DNA from: Bacteroidaceae bacterium | GTDB lineage: Bacteria > Bacteroidota > Bacteroidia > Bacteroidales > Bacteroidaceae | NCBI GenBank assembly: GCA_017548225.1 | Contig: JAFYMV010000170.1 | Span: 1 to 18,400, forward strand | Direction of reading: 5' to 3' | Length of the DNA stretch: 18,400 nt | Part shown: one piece after another, positions 7,124 through 13,653 of the stretch | Position numbering within the stretch: position 1 is the stretch's first letter | Layout of the letters: every line of letters starts with the position of its first letter | The notes under the pieces: model-generated | What the model saw: only the letters and a program-made list of their open reading frames with translations | Database searches by the model: none | What the model was told of the DNA's origin: nothing | Position numbers and translations under genes: made by a program

Positions 7124-9154
7124 ATGAAAACAAAGACATTAGCAAGCTTGGCCATGACAGCACTCACTATCGTGGCTTGCACAAACAAAAGTATGGAATC
7201 AGGTATCCGTCCCGAGAATCTCGACACCACCGTTGTTGCTGGTGACGATTTCTATCAGTATGCCTGTGGTGGATGGATGAAAAATCATCCGCTCACAGAT
7301 GAGTATTCACGCTTTGGAAGTTTCGACAAACTGGCAGAGGACAATAGAGAGCAATTGCGTACGCTCATTACTGATATCGCAACTCAAAAACATGCTGCCG
7401 GCACTGTAGCACAGAAGATTGGCGATCTCTACAACATGGCTATGGACAGCACAGTGCGTAACGAGCAGGGTTACGAGCCAATCCGTCCCGTAATGGAACG
7501 AATCGCAGCTCTCAAGAGCAATAGCGAAGTGATGCCTCTCGTTGCCGAGATGTCTCGTCAAGGTATGGGAAGTTTCTTCCAAGTATACATAGATGCAGAC
7601 ATCATGGATAGCAAACAAAACCTCGTGCAAATCTATCAGGGTGGCATCTCGCTAGGCGAGAAGGAGTACTACCTCGATACTGACGAGGCGACCACTAACA
7701 TCCGCGAAGCTTATAAGAAACATATCGTAAAAATGTTCCGTCTTGCAGGCTTTGAGGAAGCCGTAGCGACCCAGAAGATGGAAGCGGTTATGAAGATTGA
7801 GACTGCATTGGCCGACAAGTCGTTCAGCGCTACCGAACAGCGTAACCCCGCTGCCAACTACCACAAGCTCACGATGGATGAGTTGAAGGCTGATTTCAAA
7901 GGCATTGACTGGGATAACTACTTCAGCACACTCGGCATTGCCGACCTTAAGGAGCTCAGCGTATCGCAGCTCGAGCCTATCCACGAGGTATGCCGCATCG
8001 TAAACGAAGAGCCCATTGCTAATCTCATCGCTTACCTCGAGTGGCACACATTGGATGGTGCTGCCAACGAACTTAGCGATGCTTTCGCTGATGAGTCATT
8101 CGATTTCTATGGTCGCACTCTCAGTGGTCGCAAGGAGCAGCAACCCCGTTGGAAGCGTGCCGTAGGAGTAGTCAATGGTGTACTCGGTGAGGCTGTAGGT
8201 CAGATGTATGTAGAGAAGTATTTCCCTGCTGCTGCAAAGGAGCGCATGCTCACTCTCGTGAAAAACCTCCAGGTAGCTCTGGGCGAGCGCATTGATGCAC
8301 AGGAGTGGATGAGCGATAGTACCAAGATGCGTGCTCATGAGAAACTCGCTTCGTTCATCGTAAAGGTTGGCTATCCCGACACATGGAAAGACTACACCAA
8401 CCTCATCATTGACCCTGCAGTGAGTTATTCTGAAAACTTACGTCGTGCCAATGAATTCTTCTGGGCTGATATGATTGCCCGCAAGTATGGCAAGCCTGTT
8501 GACAATACCGAATGGTATATGACACCGCAGACTGTAAACGCCTACTACAACCCCACCACCAATGAGATATGCTTTCCCGCAGGTATTCTCCAGTATCCTT
8601 TCTTTGACATGAATGCTGACGATGCTTTCAACTATGGTGCTATCGGTGTAGTTATCGGTCACGAGATGACTCACGGCTTTGACGACCAAGGCCGCCAGTT
8701 TGACAAGGAGGGTAACCTCTCTGATTGGTGGGCACCAGGTGATGGCGACAAGTTCAAAGAGAAGGCTCAAGTGCTCGTAGATCATTTCAACAAGATTGAG
8801 GTGCTCCCTGGCCTCTTCGCGAATGGTGAGTTTACACTCGGTGAAAACATTGCTGACCATGGTGGTCTCATGGTAGCATACCAAGCCTTCAAGAATGCAA
8901 GCAAGGATGCTCCTCTTGCAGAGAAAGATGGATTTACCGCTGAACAGCGTTTCTTCCTCGCCTACTCTACTGTATGGGCTGGCAACATCCGAGACGAGCA
9001 AATACGCGTATACACCAAGAGTGACCCCCACTCATTAGGTCGTTGGCGTGTAAATGGCACATTGCCCCACATCGATGCTTGGTACGAAGCTTTCAATGTT
9101 ACTCCCGAGCACAAGCTCTACATTCCTGCAGAGCAACGCGCACAAGTATGGTAA
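7124..9154 (+). CDS. pepO: M13 family (neprilysin-like) zinc metallopeptidase, lipoprotein
   Basis: This 676-residue endopeptidase resembles PepO and mammalian neprilysin, which cut oligopeptides on the N-terminal side of hydrophobic residues. It has a lipoprotein signal peptide ending in the lipobox IVAC with Cys19, so the mature protein should sit on a membrane facing the periplasm or cell surface. The N-terminal M13 domain opens with the family pattern DDFYQYACGGWMKNHP (around 41-56). The zinc site is HEMTH at 513-517 (His513, Glu514, His517), with ENIAD at 574-578 giving Glu574 as third ligand and Asp578. NAYYNP and EICFPAGILQYPFF upstream are also typical. All catalytic residues are present. 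It follows the GH25 gene by 40 bases with no promoter that I could see, and ends at a strong terminator. In Porphyromonas gingivalis a PepO of this family helps in peptide use and host interaction; the same role here is inference. Confidence 0.95.
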   Translation: MKTKTLASLAMTALTIVACTNKSMESGIRPENLDTTVVAGDDFYQYACGGWMKNHPLTDEYSRFGSFDKLAEDNREQLRTLITDIATQKHAAGTVAQKIGDLYNMAMDSTVRNEQGYEPIRPVMERIAALKSNSEVMPLVAEMSRQGMGSFFQVYIDADIMDSKQNLVQIYQGGISLGEKEYYLDTDEATTNIREAYKKHIVKMFRLAGFEEAVATQKMEAVMKIETALADKSFSATEQRNPAANYHKLTMDELKADFKGIDWDNYFSTLGIADLKELSVSQLEPIHEVCRIVNEEPIANLIAYLEWHTLDGAANELSDAFADESFDFYGRTLSGRKEQQPRWKRAVGVVNGVLGEAVGQMYVEKYFPAAAKERMLTLVKNLQVALGERIDAQEWMSDSTKMRAHEKLASFIVKVGYPDTWKDYTNLIIDPAVSYSENLRRANEFFWADMIARKYGKPVDNTEWYMTPQTVNAYYNPTTNEICFPAGILQYPFFDMNADDAFNYGAIGVVIGHEMTHGFDDQGRQFDKEGNLSDWWAPGDGDKFKEKAQVLVDHFNKIEVLPGLFANGEFTLGENIADHGGLMVAYQAFKNASKDAPLAEKDGFTAEQRFFLAYSTVWAGNIRDEQIRVYTKSDPHSLGRWRVNGTLPHIDAWYEAFNVTPEHKLYIPAEQRAQVW

Positions 9155-9186
9155 TGGTGCGGTAACAACAATATGAACATATATAA

Positions 9187-9224
9187 AAGAAGAGAGGGGC
9201 GATTTGCTCCCTCTCTTCTTTTTT
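9187..9224. terminator. Bidirectional terminator between pepO and the BatC-like gene
   Basis: AAGAAGAGAGGG (9187-9198) and CCCTCTCTTCTT (9209-9220) form a perfect 12-bp stem with a 10-base loop. TTTTTT follows on the plus strand, and TTTTATA follows on the minus strand. It sits between the ends of two converging genes (stops at 9154 and 9239) and serves both. Confidence 0.92.
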
Positions 9225-9238
9225 GTTGTCAGCACTAT

Positions 9239-9958
9239 TTACCAGTCTTTATCCAAAGTCTTTCCTTGTTGTTGCTGCATCATCTTCTTGGCTTTCTCTT
9301 GAATCTCCTTCTCATCCTGCATCATTGCATTAAGCATCTGCTCGGCATTTTCTTTGGATATATTTTCCTCGTTTTGTTCTATCTGTTGTTCCTGTTGTTG
9401 CTGCTCCTGCTGATCTTGCTGATCTTGATTTTGCTGTTCTTGTTGTTGCTCTTGCTGTTGTTGTTCTTCTTGTTTCTGCTCCTTTTGCTGATCTTGATTT
9501 TGATTTTGTTGATTCATCATGTGCATCGCCTTGGCAAGATTGTATCGCGTCTCATGATCATTCGGATTGTTTCGCAATGCCTCTTTGTATGCCTCCACGC
9601 TACCCGGATATTGCTGAGCCATATAGAGTAGAGTGCCCAAATTGTGATTAATTTGCGCTAACTTGGCCTTATCGGTTTCCAATTGGGCAGCTGTGGTATA
9701 CTGCGAAAAAGCCTCCTTGCCCTTCTCTTCCGATTGGGGTATTTGATTAAAAAGCGCATTGCCCAAGTTGTACATGGCATCGGTAGATCGCGGATTCAGT
9801 TCCAATGCCTTACGATATTCAATCTCTGCTTTTTCGAACAAGCTATCGGCATAGAACTTGTTTCCACGACGAATGTGGTCACTCTCGGTCATTGTCTGGG
9901 CAGCCATTGACAAGCCGCCACAAAGACATATAATGAATGAAAATATCTTTTTTGTCAT
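9239..9958 (-). CDS. BatC-like TPR protein with Q-rich linker
   Basis: This 239-residue exported protein has a signal peptide at 1-20 (cleavage near SMAA). Tetratricopeptide repeats cover about 26-145 (GNKFYADSLFEKAEIEYRKALELNP, then a second pair ending EALRNNPNDHETRYNLAKAM). Residues 149-196 are almost only Gln, Glu, Asp and Asn, followed by a short helix (AEQMLNAMMQDEKEIQEKAKK) and the end TLDKDW. TPRs, a Q/E-rich spacer, a short EQxL helix and a terminal DKDW are, from memory, the layout of BatC from the Bacteroides aerotolerance (Bat) operon. Here no moxR, DUF58 or VWA gene (batA, batB) flanks it; the neighbours are a convergent peptidase and a divergent lyase. It has its own -7 element and terminator, so it stands alone. 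It may be a relocated BatC or a paralogue; function is inferred only by resemblance. Confidence 0.8.
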   Translation of the reverse strand: MTKKIFSFIICLCGGLSMAAQTMTESDHIRRGNKFYADSLFEKAEIEYRKALELNPRSTDAMYNLGNALFNQIPQSEEKGKEAFSQYTTAAQLETDKAKLAQINHNLGTLLYMAQQYPGSVEAYKEALRNNPNDHETRYNLAKAMHMMNQQNQNQDQQKEQKQEEQQQQEQQQEQQNQDQQDQQEQQQQEQQIEQNEENISKENAEQMLNAMMQDEKEIQEKAKKMMQQQQGKTLDKDW

Positions 9959-9977
9959 TATTTTTTCATTTTAGTGG

Positions 9978-9985
9978 CAAAGATA
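9978..9985 (-). promoter_or_regulatory. -7 element of the BatC-like gene
   Basis: TATCTTTG on the minus strand matches the TAnnTTTG consensus exactly and lies 19 bases upstream of the ATG at 9958. I found no TTTG at the usual spacing, so only the -7 half is supported. Confidence 0.6.
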
Positions 9986-10007
9986 GCAATAAATCAACAA
10001 TTATGTG

Positions 10008-10015
10008 TATCTTCG
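10008..10015 (+). promoter_or_regulatory. -7 element of the beta-eliminating lyase gene
   Basis: TATCTTCG, one base off TAnnTTTG, lies 47 bases before the ATG at 10063. A matching -33 was not found. The element faces away from the minus-strand -7 at 9978-9985, so the two promoter regions overlap in about 40 bases. Confidence 0.5.
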
Positions 10016-10062
10016 CAACCTATTTTGCTAAAACAACAACAAAACGATAAAAATATAAGACT

Positions 10063-11511
10063 ATGGCAGTAAAATTCTACCAGGAACAAAATCAAGTTCC
10101 ACTTGAGATGCACAAGGTGCGTATGATTCAAAAACTTTCACTCCTCCCCGTCGAGGAGCGTCTGAAGAAGATTCAGCAAGCAGGCAACAATACCTTCTTG
10201 CTCCAGAATCGCGACATCTATCTCGATATGCTCACCGATTCAGGTGTAAACGCTATGAGTGACCTTCAGATGGCTGCTTCAATGCGTGCCGATGATTCAT
10301 ACGCTGGCTCTGAAACCTTTATTCGTGTAAAGGAAGCCGTTAAGGAGGTATTCGGTACAGAGCATGTATTGCCCGCCCACCAAGGACGCGCTTGCGAGAA
10401 TATACTTTCTTCAGCCCTTGTGAAGCCCGGTCAGACAGCACTTATGAACTTCCACTTCACCACTACCAAAGCACACATTACCCGTATGGGTGGTACCGTT
10501 GAGGAGTTGGTAGCAGAGAAGGGTCTCAAGCCCCAGAGCAACGATCCGTTCAAGGGAGACTTCGACCTCAAGAAACTCCGTGCCACCATCAAGGAGAAGG
10601 GTGCAGAGAACATTGCTTTCGTACGCGTAGAGGCTGGTACAAACCTCATCGGTGGTCAGCCCGTATCGCTCGAGAATATGCTTGCGGTAACTGACATCTG
10701 CCATGACAACAACATCATCAGCGTACTCGATGCATCATTGCTTCAGGATAATGTCTATTTCATGAAGACCCGTGAGGCACGCTGCAAGTACATGGACCTC
10801 AAGTCTATCTATCACCTCTTGGCTGATCACTTTGACATCATCTATTTCTCTGCCCGTAAACTTGGTTTTGCCAAGGGTGGTATCATCACCAGCAAGGATG
10901 AGAAGTATACCAAGATGATGGTGGAGTACATTCCTCTCTACGAGGGCTTCCTCACTTATGGTGGTATGGATGTTCGTACTATGGAGTCCATGGCACAGGG
11001 TCTCTACGAGAGCCTCGACATGGAGTACATCAGTCAGGGTCCCGAGTTTATCAACTACCTTGCAAAGGAACTCAATGACTACGGAGTACCCGTAATCCTT
11101 CCTGCCGGCGGGCTGGGTTGTCACCTCAATGCAGGTGCCTTCGTTCCCGATATGCCCCACGACCAGTACCCTGCAGCTGCCGTTGCCGCAGCACTTTACA
11201 TTGCCAGTGGTATTCGTGGTATGGAGCGCGGTACTCTCTCTGAACAGCGTAACCCCGATGGCACAGAGCCCTTCGCAGAGCTCGAGCTCATGCGTCTCGC
11301 CGTTCCCCGTCGTGTTTACACCCTCTCACAACTTAAGTATGTGGCTGACCGCGTGAAGTGGCTTTGGGACAACCGCGAACTTATCGGTGGTCTCGAATGG
11401 GTAGAAGAGCCCTCTGTATTGCGTTTCTTCTCAGGTCGTCTTAAAGAAAAGGGTTACTGGCAAGAGCAGCTGGCCGAGAAGTTCCGTCAGGATTTCGGTG
11501 AGTCACTCTAA
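10063..11511 (+). CDS. Tyrosine phenol-lyase/tryptophanase-like PLP-dependent beta-eliminating lyase
   Basis: This 482-residue fold-type I PLP enzyme belongs to the family that splits tryptophan to indole, or tyrosine to phenol, plus pyruvate and ammonia. Family landmarks: LLTDSGVNAMSD, AGSETF, HQGRACENIL, NLIGGQPVS (Asn194), Asp223, the PLP-binding Lys266 in FSARKLGF, YGGMDVRTMESMAQGL and RLAVPRRVYT. Several positions lean to tyrosine phenol-lyase: FTTTK with Thr133 where TPL has Thr124, MERG with Arg389 where TPL has Arg381, and VLRFFSGR. Two positions depart from both enzymes as I remember them: Leu226 replaces the Arg (tryptophanase Arg226, TPL Arg217) that contacts the PLP phenolate, and Leu351 stands where both have His in GGHA. 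Substrate is therefore uncertain; annotation pipelines would probably say tryptophanase. It is monocistronic, between a -7 element and a strong terminator, and its codon bias suggests good expression. Confidence 0.85.
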   Translation: MAVKFYQEQNQVPLEMHKVRMIQKLSLLPVEERLKKIQQAGNNTFLLQNRDIYLDMLTDSGVNAMSDLQMAASMRADDSYAGSETFIRVKEAVKEVFGTEHVLPAHQGRACENILSSALVKPGQTALMNFHFTTTKAHITRMGGTVEELVAEKGLKPQSNDPFKGDFDLKKLRATIKEKGAENIAFVRVEAGTNLIGGQPVSLENMLAVTDICHDNNIISVLDASLLQDNVYFMKTREARCKYMDLKSIYHLLADHFDIIYFSARKLGFAKGGIITSKDEKYTKMMVEYIPLYEGFLTYGGMDVRTMESMAQGLYESLDMEYISQGPEFINYLAKELNDYGVPVILPAGGLGCHLNAGAFVPDMPHDQYPAAAVAAALYIASGIRGMERGTLSEQRNPDGTEPFAELELMRLAVPRRVYTLSQLKYVADRVKWLWDNRELIGGLEWVEEPSVLRFFSGRLKEKGYWQEQLAEKFRQDFGESL

Positions 11512-11535
11512 TCTACGCACTAAAGAAATAAAGCT

Positions 11536-11574
11536 AACTCTCCTTTGTCTGGTGGCAAAGGAGAGTTTTTCTTA
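11536..11574 (+). terminator. Rho-independent terminator after the beta-eliminating lyase
   Basis: AACTCTCCTTTG (11536-11547) and CAAAGGAGAGTT (11556-11567) form a perfect 12-bp stem with an 8-base loop, and the run TTTTTCTT follows. The stem lies just past the end of doxX on the other strand and may also end that transcript, although the minus-strand tail is not T-rich. Confidence 0.92.
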
Positions 11575-12036
11575 TTTACACTCTTCACACTGATGCTCCT
11601 CTTTACTACTCACCACATAGTTGCCGATGAGTGAATCAAATGAGTATGCACCAGGACCCGTAATATAGAGGACTACGAACATGATGAGATAGATGAACGA
11701 AAGCTCACGCATACCAAACGAGTCGGCACCATGCACGATGAAGAATGCTGTACACATGCTGAATATCATGGGGATGAGCGCAATGCGTTGCAAGATACCG
11801 AAAATAAGGGCAAAAGAGCACACTAGTTCGGCAAACACCACCATCCAAAAGGAAAGCGTACTACCAATGCCGAAAGGGTCAACAAAGAGATACGACATCG
11901 AAGCGTGGCTCATCAGCTTCTCATAGCCATGCATGAGAAAAAGAATACCAAAGAAGATGCGTACGACGAGTAGCAATACCGAGTAGGCACGACTCTCATC
12001 GTAGTAGGTTGGGAAGAGAAAAGTTTTGATTGACAT
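11572..12036 (-). CDS. DoxX family integral membrane protein
   Basis: This 154-residue inner-membrane protein of the DoxX/DoxD superfamily has four predicted helices, at about 18-40, 61-84, 86-104 and 110-130. The first helix carries the family's pattern of a small-residue-rich face followed by HGYEKL (FFGILFLMHGYEKLM), and the loop after it has SFWMVVFAELVCSFALIFG. Members have been linked to thiosulfate or quinone redox chemistry and to oxidative stress, but most have no known activity. The C-terminus ends with a Cys pair (QCEECK), which may be a redox or metal site. It is downstream of msrC with a 59-base gap. A shared transcript with a methionine sulfoxide repair gene would fit an oxidative-stress role, but this is inference. 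Confidence 0.88.
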   Translation of the reverse strand: MSIKTFLFPTYYDESRAYSVLLLVVRIFFGILFLMHGYEKLMSHASMSYLFVDPFGIGSTLSFWMVVFAELVCSFALIFGILQRIALIPMIFSMCTAFFIVHGADSFGMRELSFIYLIMFVVLYITGPGAYSFDSLIGNYVVSSKEEHQCEECK

Positions 12037-12095
12037 ACAGCGTCTGTTAAGTTAAGGTTATTTTCCTATCCTTAACAACCCACCGTGACTTTTGT

Positions 12096-12584
12096 TTACA
12101 TATATATTGCCTTGCAGAGCTCCTGGCAAAGCATCTCGAGGTAGTGGCGGTCGGTATCATCAAATGTATCCAGTGTGTCGCTGTCGATATCCAATACGCC
12201 ACGCACTACCCCACTCCTGTCCATGAGGGGCACCACAATCTCCGAGCGCGAACTGCCACTACAAGCTATATGTCCAGGAAATGCCTCCACATCGGGAACT
12301 ACCTGTGTGCAAGCGTTTTCCCATGCCGTACCACATACACCACGCCCCTTGCCGATTCGATAGCATGCTACATCGCCCTGAAAAGGACCAAGAACAAGAT
12401 GCTCCCCTCGCACAAGGTAGAAACCGATCCAAAACCATCCGAACGCTTGACGCAAGGCTGCAGTAGTATTGGCCAGCACGCTCACCTCCTCATGCTCATC
12501 GGCAATATAGGGAAGAAAGTCTTGCATGAACTGCTCATAACGAGCAGCTTTGTCAGTGGTAGTATAGGTGAAGATGGGTTCCAT
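12096..12584 (-). CDS. msrC: Free methionine-(R)-sulfoxide reductase, GAF-domain type
   Basis: This 162-residue cytosolic protein consists of one GAF domain. It reduces free L-methionine-(R)-sulfoxide, using cysteines that are recycled by thioredoxin. The signature runs FWIGFYLV, LVLGPFQGDVACYRI, GRGVCGTAW, DVEAFPGHIAC, SRSEIVVPL and GVLDIDS. The three cysteines needed in E. coli YebR/MsrC (84, 94, 118) correspond to Cys74, Cys84 and Cys108 here with an even shift of ten, so the enzyme should be active. Length agrees with the family (about 160-165). The ATG at 12584 is chosen because MEPIF begins the aligned region. The sequence just upstream is a low-complexity purine/pyrimidine repeat, not a normal leader, and no promoter was found within it. 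DoxX follows 59 bases downstream. Confidence 0.93.
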   Translation of the reverse strand: MEPIFTYTTTDKAARYEQFMQDFLPYIADEHEEVSVLANTTAALRQAFGWFWIGFYLVRGEHLVLGPFQGDVACYRIGKGRGVCGTAWENACTQVVPDVEAFPGHIACSGSSRSEIVVPLMDRSGVVRGVLDIDSDTLDTFDDTDRHYLEMLCQELCKAIYM

Positions 12585-12594
12585 AGGATTTGGG

Positions 12595-12608
12595 GTTGAG
12601 GGGTTAGG
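12595..12608 (-). repeat. Copy of the dispersed 14-mer in front of msrC
   Basis: On the minus strand this reads CCTAACCCCTCAAC, one mismatch from CCTAAACCCTCAAC at 2489-2502. It sits 10 bases upstream of the msrC start codon, inside a longer pyrimidine-rich tract (12587-12650) built of similar CCTCTAATCCTTCACC-like pieces. Confidence 0.65.
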
Positions 12609-12659
12609 GGTGAAGGATTAGAGGTGAAAGATGAGAGGATGAGCCTTTCCCTTGACTAC

Positions 12660-12774
12660 AGTCCCATCAGGCGTCAACCTAAAGGTTAGGTCAGCGACCT
12701 AAAGATTGCCTTTCGGCAAACTTCGTTTCCGCGTCGGCGTTAATCGTTCTTCGTTAATCTTTCAACGGTTTTCG
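12660..12774. repeat. Mosaic repeat block between msrC and udp
   Basis: Read on the minus strand from the udp stop, the block has TTAACGAA/TTAACGCC units at irregular spacing (12736-12777), then GAAACGAAGTTTGCC. The hairpin TTGCC-GAAA-GGCAA (12706-12719) is next, then TTTAGGTCGC, then AACCTTTAGGTT, which is itself self-complementary at its ends. Pieces GCGACCTAAAG and GAAACGAAGTTTGCCGAAAGG resemble pieces at 3594-3665. The TAA stop of udp falls in the first TTAACGAA unit. Confidence 0.6.
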
Positions 12775-13647
12775 TTAAATCCTGTCCAGCACTTTTTCGA
12801 TTAAGTTATCAATACTGTTCTTATAATTTGTATTTGCTTCTTTGGCGCGTCGGTTGGCAATCACCATACACACGGTCATGGCTTTATGTCCGAGTAGTCG
12901 TGATAGCCCAGCAAGTGCAGAGCCCTCCATCTCGAAATTCGTGATACAATGTCCATCATACTCAAAGCTCATAACTTTTTCATTCTGATCAGGATCTTCG
13001 AGCGGGATGCGCAGTTTGCGTCCTTGCGGTCCAAAGAAACCTCCAGCGGCAATGGTTACCCCATCGACCATGTCGCCCTGATTGATGCGGGTAAGAAGAT
13101 CTGCATCGTTGTCTATGACATAGGGAGCCCCTTTCTGGGGATTCCAATTCATATGCTGAATAAAGGCCTTCTCAAAGGCAAGATCACATACCGCATTGCG
13201 CCCCGCATAGTAGTTGAGCAATCCGTCAAATCCTATGCTCTTGCGCGAACAGATGTATGTGCCTACAGGCGTGTGGGGCTGAAGTCCGCCACAGGTACCT
13301 ATGCGCACCATTTCCAACTGAACAAACTCCTCCTTCTCGGTGCGTGTATCAAAATCAATGTTGGCCAGTGCATCCAATTCATTCACCACGATATCTATAT
13401 TGTCGCATCCTATACCCGTAGAGAGCACCGTGATACGCTTACCGTTGTATCGTCCCGTTATCGAGTGAAACTCCCTGCTCTCCACATCGCACTCTATCTC
13501 CTCGAAATGTGCAGCCACCATAGCCACGCGTCCGGGATCACCCACAAGGATAATCTTGCGCGCCAATTGTTCAGGGCGAAGATGCAGGTGAAATACCGAG
13601 CCATCACCATTGATGATAAGTTCCGAAGGGGCATAGTAAGTAGCCAT
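12775..13647 (-). CDS. udp: Uridine phosphorylase (nucleoside phosphorylase family)
   Basis: This 290-residue cytosolic enzyme of the PNP/UDP family splits uridine (and probably deoxyuridine) with phosphate into uracil and ribose 1-phosphate, for pyrimidine salvage. The phosphate-binding GDPGR is at 36-40, TGIGCDNIDI and RIGTCGGLQPHTPVGTYI form the central sheet and phosphate site, and TNFEMEGSALAGLSRLLGHKA holds the ribose-binding Glu of the FEME motif. The longer length relative to E. coli Udp (253) matches the Bacteroidetes type. Substrate is assigned by resemblance; a purine or broad-specificity nucleoside phosphorylase is the alternative. Only six bases separate it from the TPR/propeller gene upstream, so the two are almost surely co-transcribed, though I see no functional link. 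Its stop codon is embedded in an intergenic repeat. Confidence 0.88.
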   Translation of the reverse strand: MATYYAPSELIINGDGSVFHLHLRPEQLARKIILVGDPGRVAMVAAHFEEIECDVESREFHSITGRYNGKRITVLSTGIGCDNIDIVVNELDALANIDFDTRTEKEEFVQLEMVRIGTCGGLQPHTPVGTYICSRKSIGFDGLLNYYAGRNAVCDLAFEKAFIQHMNWNPQKGAPYVIDNDADLLTRINQGDMVDGVTIAAGGFFGPQGRKLRIPLEDPDQNEKVMSFEYDGHCITNFEMEGSALAGLSRLLGHKAMTVCMVIANRRAKEANTNYKNSIDNLIEKVLDRI

Positions 13648-13653
13648 ATACTA

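Noticed and set aside
9173..9631. Leucine-rich 152-residue plus-strand frame that looks like a membrane protein
   Set aside because: It is the antisense of the CAG/CAA-rich tract of the BatC-like gene; poly-Gln codons read backwards as Leu. It also runs through the bidirectional terminator.
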